This document shows, piece by piece, positions 8,294-15,819 of a stretch of 64,000 nucleotides of DNA. Under the pieces are notes generated by a model. The model searched no databases, was not told the origin of the DNA, and saw nothing but the letters and a program-made list of their open reading frames with translations. Each line of letters begins with the position of its first letter. Within the stretch, counting starts at the first letter, position 1. This DNA comes from UBA5486 sp036744795 (lineage in GTDB: Bacteria; Bacillota; UBA4882; UBA10575). The DNA lies in contig DAIOHK010000008.1 in NCBI GenBank assembly GCA_036744795.1, positions 21,527 to 85,526 on the forward strand, written 5' to 3'. Made by a program: the position numbers and the translations under genes.

Positions 8294-8329
8294 ATAAGGG
8301 GGCATTTTGCACTAAAAGTGCTCCCTTAT
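8294..8329 (+). promoter_or_regulatory. Stem-loop between mglB and mglA
   Basis: ATAAGGGGGCA pairs with TGCTCCCTTAT (11 bp including one G-T pair) around a 14-base loop, without a following T-run. Such hairpins after solute-binding protein genes commonly stabilise the upstream message or attenuate readthrough, giving excess binding protein over transporter. Confidence 0.65.
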
Positions 8330-8397
8330 TCTAAATTATAGATACTTAATATTGGTTAGAAAAGAAAGTGTCTAAATTTTTCGCAGGGGGCGTGGCA

Positions 8398-9915
8398 ATG
8401 AATGATAATCATTTTCTGCTGGAAATGAAGAATATCTCAAAAGAATTTCCCGGTGTAAAGGCACTGGATGATGTTACTTTACGCGTACGTACCGGTTCTG
8501 TGCATGCTTTAATGGGTGAAAATGGCGCGGGTAAATCGACATTAATGAAATGTCTTTTTGGTTTATACCAGCAAGATTCAGGTGAAATCTTTTTAAATGG
8601 CCAGAAAGTTCAGATTAATAATGCTCATGATGCTTTAGGAAAAGGTATCTCAATGATTCATCAGGAACTTAATCCTGTACCGTATCGTAATGTTATGGAA
8701 AATATCTGGCTGGGGAGGTTTCCCACTAAAAAATTTGGGTCATTTAATTTTGTTGATGAAAAAAAGATGTATCAGAAAACAAAAGAGTTGTTTGAGAGTT
8801 TAGGTATGGATATACAACCCAACACCATTGTTGGTAGTATGTCAGTTTCTAAAATTCAAATGATGGAGATTGCTAAAGCAGTTTCTTACAATTCAAAAAT
8901 TATTATTATGGATGAACCAACCTCATCGCTTACTGAGAATGAAGTAGAACAACTCTTTGGAATAATTAATGATTTAAAAGACCGTGGTGTTGCGGTTATT
9001 TACATTTCTCATAAAATCGAGGAGATCCTTAAAATTGCTGATGAGGTAACGATTATGCGGGATGGTCGTCGGGTAGGTACTTGGCCGGCAGTAGAACTTA
9101 CTACTGACCTTATTATCTCCAAGATGGTCGGCCGTGAACTTACGGATAGATTTCCTAAACGTTTTAATAAACCTGGGGAAGTAGTCTTGCGAGTTGAAAA
9201 TTTAAGCTCGCCATTGCCTAAGTCCTTTAAAGAAATCTCCTTTGAACTACGAAAAGGAGAGGTGCTGGGGATCGGAGGATTGGTGGGGGCACAACGTACC
9301 GAGCTTATTGAAGCTTTATTTGGTCTTAGAAAAATAGAATCAGGTAAGGTTTTTATTAAAGGTAAAGAGGTAAAAATCCATTCTCCTTATGAGGCAAAAA
9401 AATATAAGATTGCATTTTTAACTGAGGAACGTCGAAAGAGTGGTATATTTCCAATTCTTCCGGTTTCAGAAAATACATTAATTGCTAATTTAGCAAAATA
9501 TGTTACACGTTACTACATACTGGATGAAAAAAGCAGGAAAGCGGATGCGGAAAAAAGCATTGAGCTGCTAAAAGTAAAAGCCCCATCTATTAAGACTTTA
9601 ATTCAAGATCTATCTGGAGGAAACCAGCAAAAAGTATTATTTGCCAGGTGGTTACTTACTGAACCAGATATACTTCTGTTAGATGAACCGACCCGGGGTA
9701 TTGATGTTGGAGCAAAATATGAAATATATTCGATTATTGCTGATCTTGTTAAACAAGGTAAAAGTATCATCATGATCTCTTCTGAAATGCCAGAGCTTAT
9801 TGGAATGTCTGATCGAATTATGGTGATGTGTGAAGGTCGTCTATCCGGTTTTATTGATGGTAAAGAGGCCACTCAAGAAAAAATTATGCGCTTAGCTACT
9901 AAATTTATGGTTTGA
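8398..9915 (+). CDS. mglA: Sugar ABC transporter ATP-binding protein
   Basis: A tandem ATPase of 505 residues that powers hexose uptake. The N-terminal half has Walker A GENGAGKST and Walker B IIIMDEPTSSL; its signature is degenerate (SVSKIQM). The C-terminal half has LSGGNQQKV and LLLDEPTRGIDVGAKYEIY but, as usual in this family, a modified Walker A (GGLVGAQRTE). The frame is open from 8368, but AGGGGG at 8385-8390 and family N-termini support the ATG at 8398. It lies 160 bp after mglB, beyond the intergenic hairpin, and 18 bp before mglC. Confidence 0.92.
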   Translation: MNDNHFLLEMKNISKEFPGVKALDDVTLRVRTGSVHALMGENGAGKSTLMKCLFGLYQQDSGEIFLNGQKVQINNAHDALGKGISMIHQELNPVPYRNVMENIWLGRFPTKKFGSFNFVDEKKMYQKTKELFESLGMDIQPNTIVGSMSVSKIQMMEIAKAVSYNSKIIIMDEPTSSLTENEVEQLFGIINDLKDRGVAVIYISHKIEEILKIADEVTIMRDGRRVGTWPAVELTTDLIISKMVGRELTDRFPKRFNKPGEVVLRVENLSSPLPKSFKEISFELRKGEVLGIGGLVGAQRTELIEALFGLRKIESGKVFIKGKEVKIHSPYEAKKYKIAFLTEERRKSGIFPILPVSENTLIANLAKYVTRYYILDEKSRKADAEKSIELLKVKAPSIKTLIQDLSGGNQQKVLFARWLLTEPDILLLDEPTRGIDVGAKYEIYSIIADLVKQGKSIIMISSEMPELIGMSDRIMVMCEGRLSGFIDGKEATQEKIMRLATKFMV

Positions 9916-9933
9916 TCAAGGAGGGCTCAATAT

Positions 9934-10950
9934 ATGAGACAATTAGACATGAAAAAGATGAAAAGCTTTTTTTCGCAAAATGCTATTTATTTAGTATTAT
10001 TAGCTCTGGTAATTGCTATTGCTTTTTGGGATCCGAGATTTCTTTCGATCACTTGTCTTCGAGATATTCTGATTCAATCTGCGACACGTACTATTATTGC
10101 TCTGGGAATATCATTTATCCTTCTAACTGGTGGGGTAGACCTTTCTGCCGGTCGGGTAGTAGGGTTTGCCGCAGTTATTTCGACTTCTATGTTACAGGCG
10201 CCGGATTATCTCCGTAGATTCTATCCTAACTTACCGCATCTACCCTTATGGATTCCGATTTTGATAGCTATAATCGCGGGTTTAATGTCAGGAACAATGA
10301 ATGGTTTAATCGTTTCTCGCCTTGGAGTACCACCATTTATTGCGACCTTAGGTACGATGGTTATAGTTTATGGTATTAATTCAATTTATTTTGACTTGCC
10401 TCCAAACAATTCACAGCCAATCGGTGGACTTAGAGCTGACTTTAATAATTTGGGGACTGGAGCAATTGGCAGTGGGCCTTATTCTATACCTTATATAGTA
10501 ATTATTGCCTTGGTAATGGCAATAATTGTTTGGATTATTTTTAATAAGACCCGTTTTGGTAAAAATACATATGCCATTGGTGGGAATATTAATGCAGCGA
10601 GGGTATCAGGGATTAATGTAGAACGAAATCTTTTAATGGTTTACGCTATAGCTGGAGCCTTCTTTGCACTGGCAGGAGTTCTCGAAGGAGCAAGAACAGG
10701 TGGTGCGACAAACAACTATGGTAATATGTATGAGTTGGATGCTATTGCAGCTTGCGTTGTAGGTGGAGTTTCTCCTACAGGAGGAATTGGAACGGTTCCG
10801 GGGATATTAGCGGGGGTTCTTATTTTTAGCGTTATTAACTATGGACTAACTTTTATCGGGGTAAATCCTTATTGGCAATTAATAATTAAAGGTATGATTA
10901 TTGTTGGTGCTGTAGCTTTTGATATTCAGAAGTACCGCTCAAAGCAATAA
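9934..10950 (+). CDS. mglC: Sugar ABC transporter permease
   Basis: A 338-residue inner membrane permease with eight to ten hydrophobic helices. Family landmarks include GISFILLTGGVDLSAGR, LGVPPFIATLGTM, the coupling region RFGKNTYAIGGNINAARVSGI and the motif AIAACVVGGVSPTGGIGTVPG. It pairs with MglA and receives sugar from MglB. AAGGAGGG 8-15 bases upstream supports this ATG. It is the last gene of the operon, followed by a palindromic repeat and a strong terminator. Confidence 0.92.
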   Translation: MRQLDMKKMKSFFSQNAIYLVLLALVIAIAFWDPRFLSITCLRDILIQSATRTIIALGISFILLTGGVDLSAGRVVGFAAVISTSMLQAPDYLRRFYPNLPHLPLWIPILIAIIAGLMSGTMNGLIVSRLGVPPFIATLGTMVIVYGINSIYFDLPPNNSQPIGGLRADFNNLGTGAIGSGPYSIPYIVIIALVMAIIVWIIFNKTRFGKNTYAIGGNINAARVSGINVERNLLMVYAIAGAFFALAGVLEGARTGGATNNYGNMYELDAIAACVVGGVSPTGGIGTVPGILAGVLIFSVINYGLTFIGVNPYWQLIIKGMIIVGAVAFDIQKYRSKQ

Positions 10951-10980
10951 ATCTCTTAATTATTACTTTTATAATTGAAG

Positions 10981-11084
10981 GGAATTGCATTATTACCTTT
11001 AGTATCCATCGACCAATATGAGAAATGTCTCCATTGTTGATTCATCCAGCTCTATTTTTAATACCGGTTGAATTATGCAATTCC
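10981..11084. repeat. Family A palindromic element (MITE-like)
   Basis: Left end GGAATTGCATTATTA (10981-10995) and right end GAATTATGCAATTCC (11070-11084) are imperfect inverted repeats enclosing about 75 bp. The interior includes GTTGATTCATCCAGC (11034-11048), also seen near 21313 in a family B fragment. No coding potential. Confidence 0.7.
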
Positions 11085-11090
11085 TTAAAT

Positions 11091-11130
11091 AAAAGAATAA
11101 AACCCTTTAACAGAAGGGTTTTATTCTTTT
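11091..11130 (+). terminator. Strong terminator of the mgl operon
   Basis: AAAAGAATAAAACCCTT pairs perfectly with AAGGGTTTTATTCTTTT over 17 bp around a six-base loop; the A and T ends would let it act on both strands. Confidence 0.85.
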
Positions 11131-11255
11131 ATATCTATGGGGAAACCTTAAAACTGATGACCTGTAGAAAAAATATATGATGGAGAATGGATAAACACAG
11201 AGGATGATAAAAATATTTGTAAAAAGCAACAATATAATGTTATTATATACAAGTA

Positions 11256-11405
11256 GTCGCTCACGCTGGCTACTGCCTGCACACTTGAAGTGATAAAAAT
11301 CAAAGCCAGGTGAGTCGACAAGCAAGTCGTTCATGCCGCCTACCTGCATAATGTATATTAAAGGCGGATGAATCGACATTCTTCGAAGGCATTTTCTAAG
11401 TAGTA
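11256..11405 (+). repeat. Family B REP-like element, two-hairpin copy
   Basis: Two consecutive hairpins share one plan. Hairpin 1: GTCG (11256), CTCAC, bulged G, CTGGCT, loop, AGCCAG, GTGAG, bulged T, CGAC (ends 11319). Hairpin 2: GTCG (11326), TTCAT, bulged G, CCGCCT, loop, AGGCGG, ATGAA, bulged T, CGAC (ends 11377). The paired bases differ between hairpins yet both stems are perfect. The tail TTCGAAGGCATTTTCTAAGT is shared with the copy at 45453-45582. The 5' foot reads GTAG, as in REP sequences recognised by RAYT proteins. The 555-bp gap between mglC and the next gene otherwise holds only the family A element and a terminator. Confidence 0.75.
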
Positions 11406-11505
11406 CCCCCGGGAAAAATTGGCCGTTGCCGGTGGGGGAGTTAATCAAATCAAGTAAACGGCAGCAAAGTTTGGAGAAATTATAGATTAGTAGGGAGTGA
11501 AGAGC

Positions 11506-12693
11506 TTGAGAACAGTTGGTACACAAGCTAGAGGTATTCGGGCTCCGATTATCAAGCAGGGAGATGACTTAGTCCGGATAGTTGTAGATTCTGTTCTACA
11601 ATCAGCTAAGAATGAGAAATATGAATTAAACGATCGGGATGTTGTCGGGATTACCGAATCTTTGGTAGCAAGGGCTCAAGGAAATTATATTACAATTGAT
11701 GAATTAATAAAAGATTTAAATAATAAATTTGGTTCGAAGGAGATTGGTGTAGTATTTCCGATATTAAGTAGAAACAGGTTTTCTTTGATCCTAAAGGCGA
11801 TTGCCAAAGGATTTTCCCAAGTTTATTTATTACTGAGTTATCCGGCTGATGAAGTAGGTAATGCTCTAATGGATATTGATCTGATGGATGAAGCAGGCAT
11901 CAATCCATATATAGATCTTTTGTCAGAGGCAGATTATCGGAGGATCTTTGGGGAAGAGGTAAAACATCCTTTTACAGGAATAGATTATGTCCAGGCCTAC
12001 AAGGATTTAGGTGTGGATGATAATATTTCTATCTATTTTTCGAATAATCCTCGGGAGATTTTAAGATTTACTAAAAATATATTAGTAGCTGATATTCATT
12101 CCAGAGCAAGAACGAAGAGAATTCTTAAAAATGCCGGGGCCCAATATTTATATGGCTTGGATGAGATCTGCACCAGCCAGGTAGAGGGAAGTGGCTATAA
12201 TCAACAGTATGGGTTATTAGGTTCTAATGTGGCAAGCGAAGACAGATTAAAACTATTTCCCCGAGATGGTCAGTACTATGTGGAAGAAATTCAGAAAAGA
12301 ATTAAGGAATTAACAGGAAAACAGATTGAAGTTTTGATATATGGTGATGGTGCTTTTAAGGATCCGGTGGCTAAGATCTGGGAGCTTGCGGACCCGGTAG
12401 TTTCACCAGCCTATACCGCGGGATTGGCCGGAGTACCTAATGAGGTAAAAATAAAATACCTTGCGGATAATATGTTTAATCAGTTAGAGGGAGAAGCAAT
12501 CGATCAGGTGATGAAAGAGTATATTAAAGAGAAAAACCCCGCACGGTCTGGAGGGGCTGAATTTTTGGGAACTACTCCGCGGAAATTAACGGATTTATTA
12601 GGAAGCCTCTGTGATTTGACTAGTGGAAGCGGGGATAAAGGAACTCCAATTGTTCTTATCCAAGGATATTTTGATAATTATTCTACAAATTAA
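11506..12693 (+). CDS. CofE-like F420-0:gamma-glutamyl ligase family protein
   Basis: A 395-residue soluble protein of the CofE family (PF01996), which in F420 producers adds glutamate to F420-0. The N-terminus RTVGTQARGIRAPIIKQGDDLV, VVGITESLVARAQGNY and ARSGGAEFLGTTPRKLTDLLGSLCDLTSGSGDKGTP are typical of the longer Bacillota subgroup rather than archaeal CofE (about 250 aa). No other F420 gene is visible, so the substrate is probably different; this is inference. GGGAG at 11493-11497 with eight-base spacing selects the TTG at 11506 over the GTG at 11497. It is monocistronic with a terminator directly after it. Confidence 0.75.
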   Translation: MRTVGTQARGIRAPIIKQGDDLVRIVVDSVLQSAKNEKYELNDRDVVGITESLVARAQGNYITIDELIKDLNNKFGSKEIGVVFPILSRNRFSLILKAIAKGFSQVYLLLSYPADEVGNALMDIDLMDEAGINPYIDLLSEADYRRIFGEEVKHPFTGIDYVQAYKDLGVDDNISIYFSNNPREILRFTKNILVADIHSRARTKRILKNAGAQYLYGLDEICTSQVEGSGYNQQYGLLGSNVASEDRLKLFPRDGQYYVEEIQKRIKELTGKQIEVLIYGDGAFKDPVAKIWELADPVVSPAYTAGLAGVPNEVKIKYLADNMFNQLEGEAIDQVMKEYIKEKNPARSGGAEFLGTTPRKLTDLLGSLCDLTSGSGDKGTPIVLIQGYFDNYSTN

Positions 12694-12711
12694 ATTGTTT
12701 TTAAGTTTTGT

Positions 12712-12736
12712 AACCGCATTAAATGCGGTTTTTTTA
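12712..12736 (+). terminator. Rho-independent terminator
   Basis: AACCGCATT and AATGCGGTT form a tight stem followed by T residues. It ends the CofE-like gene 20 bp after its stop. Confidence 0.85.
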
Positions 12737-12888
12737 TAAAAAAGGTGGTTTATGACGGGAATAAAGTATACTTGCTATAAATCCCTTTATTTTTTCCGGA
12801 TAACAGTGTATAATCGTAATAATTTTATACTAAGATTTTGGGAAAGGTCTATCAATTTAAAATTCAAGGTTCATACATTATTAACTAA

Positions 12889-13087
12889 GGAATTACATTA
12901 TTATCAACTTAGAAAATAGCCCTGTTTGATTCACCCGACTTTGATTAAAACACTAGCGGAAGTCGGCGTGAACAACTAAATAAAGATACTTTTGGGGCTT
13001 GTCAACTCACCTGGCTTTGATTTTTATTACTTTACGTGTGGGGGGGAAGCCAGCGTGAGCAACTACCTAATAATTATGTAATTTCTT
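12889..13087. repeat. Composite element: family B hairpins inside family A ends
   Basis: Outer ends GGAATTACATTATTA (12889) and TAATTATGTAATTTC (13071) are family A type. Between them lies a family B copy in reverse orientation with two hairpins: 12930-12976 (TTCAC-CCGACT with AGTCGG-c-GTGAA) and 13001-13063 (CTCAC-CTGGCT with AGCCAG-c-GTGAG). Both keep the unpaired base opposite the stem junction. This element fills most of the 430-bp gap before asd; no gene is seen in it. Confidence 0.7.
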
Positions 13088-13124
13088 AATCTATTAAAAA
13101 ATAATATTTAAGTGGGGGTTGCAA

Positions 13125-14204
13125 ATGATTAGGGTTGCCATTGTAGGTGCGACGGGGGTTGTTGGTCAACAGGCGATTGTAAGTCTGGTAAATCATCCTT
13201 GGTTCAAAATTACTACATTAGCAGCTTCAGAGCGTTCTGCTGGTAAAGTTTATAGTGAGGCCTTACGGGATACCGGGGGGGCTTCGCGGTGGTGGTGTCC
13301 AGAAGAATTACCAAAAGAGATCGGAGAAATGACTGTCGAGAATGCTGCAGAATTTGATCCATCGAAAGTAGATATCATTATATCTACAGTCGATGCGGGG
13401 GTTGCTAAAGAATTAGAGCCTAAATATGCTAAGACTACTCCAGTGATTAGTACGGCTTCAGCCTTTAGATATGAGGATGATACTCCGATTCTGGTTGGTG
13501 GAGTTAATATGGACCATGCGAAAATGATCTCTATCCAACAGCAAAAAAGGGGTTGGAAAGGGTTTGTAGTTCCAAAGTCAAATTGTACCATTTCTGGGCT
13601 GGTAGTTTCTTTAAAACCGATCCTTGATCAATTTGGGGTTAAGCAAGTGGTGATGACTTCTCTCCAGGCGATGTCTGGAGCAGGCCGAACCCCTGGTTTA
13701 TCGGCGATGGATATGATGGAGAATGTTATTCCTTATATTCCTGGAGAGGAACCAAAGGTGGAGACAGAACCACAGAAAATATTGGGAACTTATACTGGTG
13801 AAGCAATTAAACATGCTGATTTTGGGATTACAGCAACTTGTACACGGGTACCTGTTCTTGATGGTCATTTAGTAGCTGCTTTTGTCCAGACGGAGAAGGC
13901 GTCTAGTCCGCAAGAGGTTAAAGAAGCAATGATCAATTTCGGTAAAGATTTCTGTCAATTGGGCCTGCCTAGTTCACCCCGGAATTTGATTGAAGTGACT
14001 GATGATCCTTTCCGTCCACAACCTAGAATGGATCGGGAGCGTGGCGGAGGGATGACTGTAACGGTCGGCCGTATCAGGAAAGATCCAATTATTGAAAATG
14101 GGATTAAATATGTTTGTTTGGCTCACAATACCAAATTGGGAGCGGCAAAAGGTGCGATCCAGACTGTGGAATATTTAGTGAAGTATTATTTAAAATGGAT
14201 ATAA
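13125..14204 (+). CDS. asd: Aspartate-semialdehyde dehydrogenase
   Basis: Reduces L-aspartyl-4-phosphate to aspartate semialdehyde, the branch point to lysine/diaminopimelate, threonine and methionine. The N-terminal dinucleotide motif VAIVGATGVVGQQ, the catalytic cysteine in PKSNCTISGLV and the substrate region ATCTRVPVLDGHLVAAF with the catalytic histidine (DGH) are intact. Length (359 aa) and the GGASRWWCPEELP insert match the archaeal/fungal-type subfamily rather than the shorter classic bacterial Asd. GTGGGGG at 13112-13118 points to the ATG at 13125. It stands alone between repeat-rich gaps without aspartokinase nearby. Confidence 0.93.
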   Translation: MIRVAIVGATGVVGQQAIVSLVNHPWFKITTLAASERSAGKVYSEALRDTGGASRWWCPEELPKEIGEMTVENAAEFDPSKVDIIISTVDAGVAKELEPKYAKTTPVISTASAFRYEDDTPILVGGVNMDHAKMISIQQQKRGWKGFVVPKSNCTISGLVVSLKPILDQFGVKQVVMTSLQAMSGAGRTPGLSAMDMMENVIPYIPGEEPKVETEPQKILGTYTGEAIKHADFGITATCTRVPVLDGHLVAAFVQTEKASSPQEVKEAMINFGKDFCQLGLPSSPRNLIEVTDDPFRPQPRMDRERGGGMTVTVGRIRKDPIIENGIKYVCLAHNTKLGAAKGAIQTVEYLVKYYLKWI

Positions 14205-14250
14205 GCTATTAATTTAATATAAGTGGTGCTTGCAAGATTTTAACTGAGGA

Positions 14251-14273
14251 GGGAATTACATTGTGTAATTCCC
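14251..14273 (+). terminator. Hairpin after asd
   Basis: GGGAATTACA and TGTAATTCCC are perfect 10-bp arms around TTG, 46 bp after asd. No T-run follows, so termination is uncertain; the arm sequence resembles family A ends and it may be a collapsed copy of that repeat. Confidence 0.45.
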
Positions 14274-14284
14274 TTATACTTTAA

Positions 14285-14396
14285 GGAATTGCATAATTTA
14301 GTTTTTCAAGATTCAACCACAATATATTGATAGCCTAATATTAGTTAATCGCTATATATTGTGATTGAATACAAGTTTAGGTAATTATGCAATTCC
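14285..14396. repeat. Family A palindromic element, best preserved copy
   Basis: Outer arms GGAATTGCATAATT and TAATTATGCAATTCC and inner arms ATTCAACCACAATATAT (14311-14327) and ATATATTGTGATTGAAT (one mismatch) make almost the entire 112 bp foldable into one long hairpin. The centre TTGATAGCCTAATA recurs in the element at 57088. No coding capacity. It occupies the 295-bp gap between asd and the next gene. Confidence 0.75.
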
Positions 14397-14499
14397 CTCA
14401 CTTGTAAGAAGGAGAAATTATTAAAAAAACGAATAATAACAATTATTGAATATGTATTTACTATTGACTATTGCGTATTAAAATAACCGTGGAGGAAAA

Positions 14500-15048
14500 A
14501 TGATAAAATTGTGGAAGAAAAACCGAATCTATCCGACGAAAGCTTTAAAAATCGCAATTGCTCCGCTGCTCCAATCAGGGTTTATTAGGACGAAATCGAT
14601 AATTCCAAATTATTATGAATTAAAAACTGAGGCCGGTGTAGTAGGGGTTGGCTTTCAGATTCTCCCGGAGAATAATGGGGTTGGTGCCGATCTTACTCTT
14701 AATGGTTCATATCTTTGTCATGCAGATGAACTGTTTGCTGAGGAGATAATCTCAGATGGTTTTTGGAAATATTTAACTCAGGAGGAATTGCTGGCCCAAC
14801 TTAAGGAGATTGTTGATTTAATCCAAAATAAATATCTTGCGATCTTAGAAGGAAAAATAGACTTGGCTGCTATTCAAAAACAAAGAGCTGTAGAATTTGA
14901 AAATTTTAGTCAAACTTTAAATGAAGAAGAACAGGAAGCACTTGAGAAGATCATCATTGAGAAGATGGAAGAATGGAATAAAAGAAGGGCTGGAGAGCCG
15001 CTTCCTTTATGGAAAATGGTTTGGAAGGAATTTGGGTATAATTCTTGA
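14500..15048 (+). CDS. Hypothetical protein
   Basis: A 182-residue soluble protein that I do not recognise. The first 80 residues are mixed alpha/beta (YYELKTEAGVVGVGFQILPENNGVGADLTLNGSYLCHADELF); residues about 95-165 are strongly charged and helical, probably a coiled coil (IQKQRAVEFENFSQTLNEEEQEALEKIIIEKMEEW). There is no signal peptide or membrane segment. GGAGG at 14491-14495 precedes the ATG. The promoter of the following T-box operon overlaps its last codons, so it is a separate unit. Confidence 0.65.
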   Translation: MIKLWKKNRIYPTKALKIAIAPLLQSGFIRTKSIIPNYYELKTEAGVVGVGFQILPENNGVGADLTLNGSYLCHADELFAEEIISDGFWKYLTQEELLAQLKEIVDLIQNKYLAILEGKIDLAAIQKQRAVEFENFSQTLNEEEQEALEKIIIEKMEEWNKRRAGEPLPLWKMVWKEFGYNS

Positions 15049-15073
15049 CCATTACCGGTAAATAGGATATAAT
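15045..15073 (+). promoter_or_regulatory. Promoter of the T-box-thrS operon
   Basis: TTGACC (15045-15050) and TATAAT (15068-15073) are 17 bp apart. The -35 box overlaps the stop region of the preceding gene; transcription would begin about 25 bp before the T-box stem I. Confidence 0.8.
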
Positions 15074-15099
15074 ATTTTATATATTACTTAAAAAGGTAA

Positions 15100-15310
15100 T
15101 GAAGAGAAGAGTAACTGGTTAAAGATTCGGTTGCAGAGAGAAGGGTCTATGGCTGAAAACCCTTTCCGAATTACTGGTGAATACCGTCTTGGAGCTGGTG
15201 GTGAAATCAAACCACACGGGTGACACCGTTATTTGTTAGCAAGTCGGGTCATAGACCAACAAGGGTGGAACCGCGGGAAAATTACCCGTCCCTTTTCAGG
15301 GACGGGTTTT
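15100..15310 (+). promoter_or_regulatory. Threonyl T-box riboswitch with terminator
   Basis: The leader has the conserved T-box sequence AGGGTGGAACCGCG (15262-15275) that forms the antiterminator with the uncharged tRNA acceptor end. The stem I specifier region reads GAATACCG, with ACC (15183-15185) as a threonine codon. The competing terminator is ACCCGTCCCT/AGGGACGGGT (15284-15307) followed by T residues. Uncharged tRNA-Thr should therefore switch on the Nudix gene and thrS together. Exact stem I boundaries were not folded. Confidence 0.92.
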
Positions 15311-15343
15311 TGTGTGTAAAAGTAAAGGAATGATGGATAAGAG

Positions 15344-15766
15344 GTGAGGATTATACTACCTAAGGTTGAGATTTGTGCAGGCGGAGTCGTGATGAAAAAC
15401 GGTAAATTAGTTATTTTGCGAAGAAAAAATAATGTCTGGTTAATGCCAAAGGGTCATGTGGAACCAGGGGAAACTTTAGAAAAAGCAGCATCCAGGGAAG
15501 TTTTGGAAGAAACCGGGCTCCAGGTTCGGATTGGTTCACCTTTAGGAAAGACAGAGTATAGTTATACAGAAAACGATATTTTTCACCGGAAAAAGGTATA
15601 TTGGTTTTATATGGAGGCTACTGGTGGAGAGATCAGACCTGAAGAAGAGATGTTTATTGAGGTAAAACTGCTTTCGGAGGATGAATTAGATACTCTGACT
15701 TTTCCGGGTGATCAGAGACTGGCAGAAAAGGCTTTTTCTATCTATAAAGGGAAAATGGGATCCTAA
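15344..15766 (+). CDS. Nudix hydrolase in the thrS operon
   Basis: A 140-residue hydrolase of nucleoside diphosphates linked to another moiety. The Nudix box G-x5-E-x7-REUxEExGU is complete: GHVEPGETLEKAASREVLEETGL at about residues 38-60. The preceding WLMPKGHVEPG resembles diadenosine tetraphosphate (Ap4A) hydrolases of the MutT fold, but the substrate is not proven. It is the first gene behind the T-box and five bases before the longest thrS frame, so it is coregulated with threonyl-tRNA synthetase. The GTG at 15344 keeps the first beta strand (VEICAGGVV) but has only a weak ribosome binding site. Confidence 0.88.
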   Translation: MRIILPKVEICAGGVVMKNGKLVILRRKNNVWLMPKGHVEPGETLEKAASREVLEETGLQVRIGSPLGKTEYSYTENDIFHRKKVYWFYMEATGGEIRPEEEMFIEVKLLSEDELDTLTFPGDQRLAEKAFSIYKGKMGS

Positions 15767-15819
15767 AATAAATGGAATACTATTCTGTACAGATAAATGT
15801 TGGGGAAGGAGATTTTGAA

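Noticed and set aside
9912..10217. A 101-codon frame overlapping the start of mglC
   Set aside because: It is a shifted frame of mglC; the overlapping mglC frame has clear family motifs and the alternative has none.
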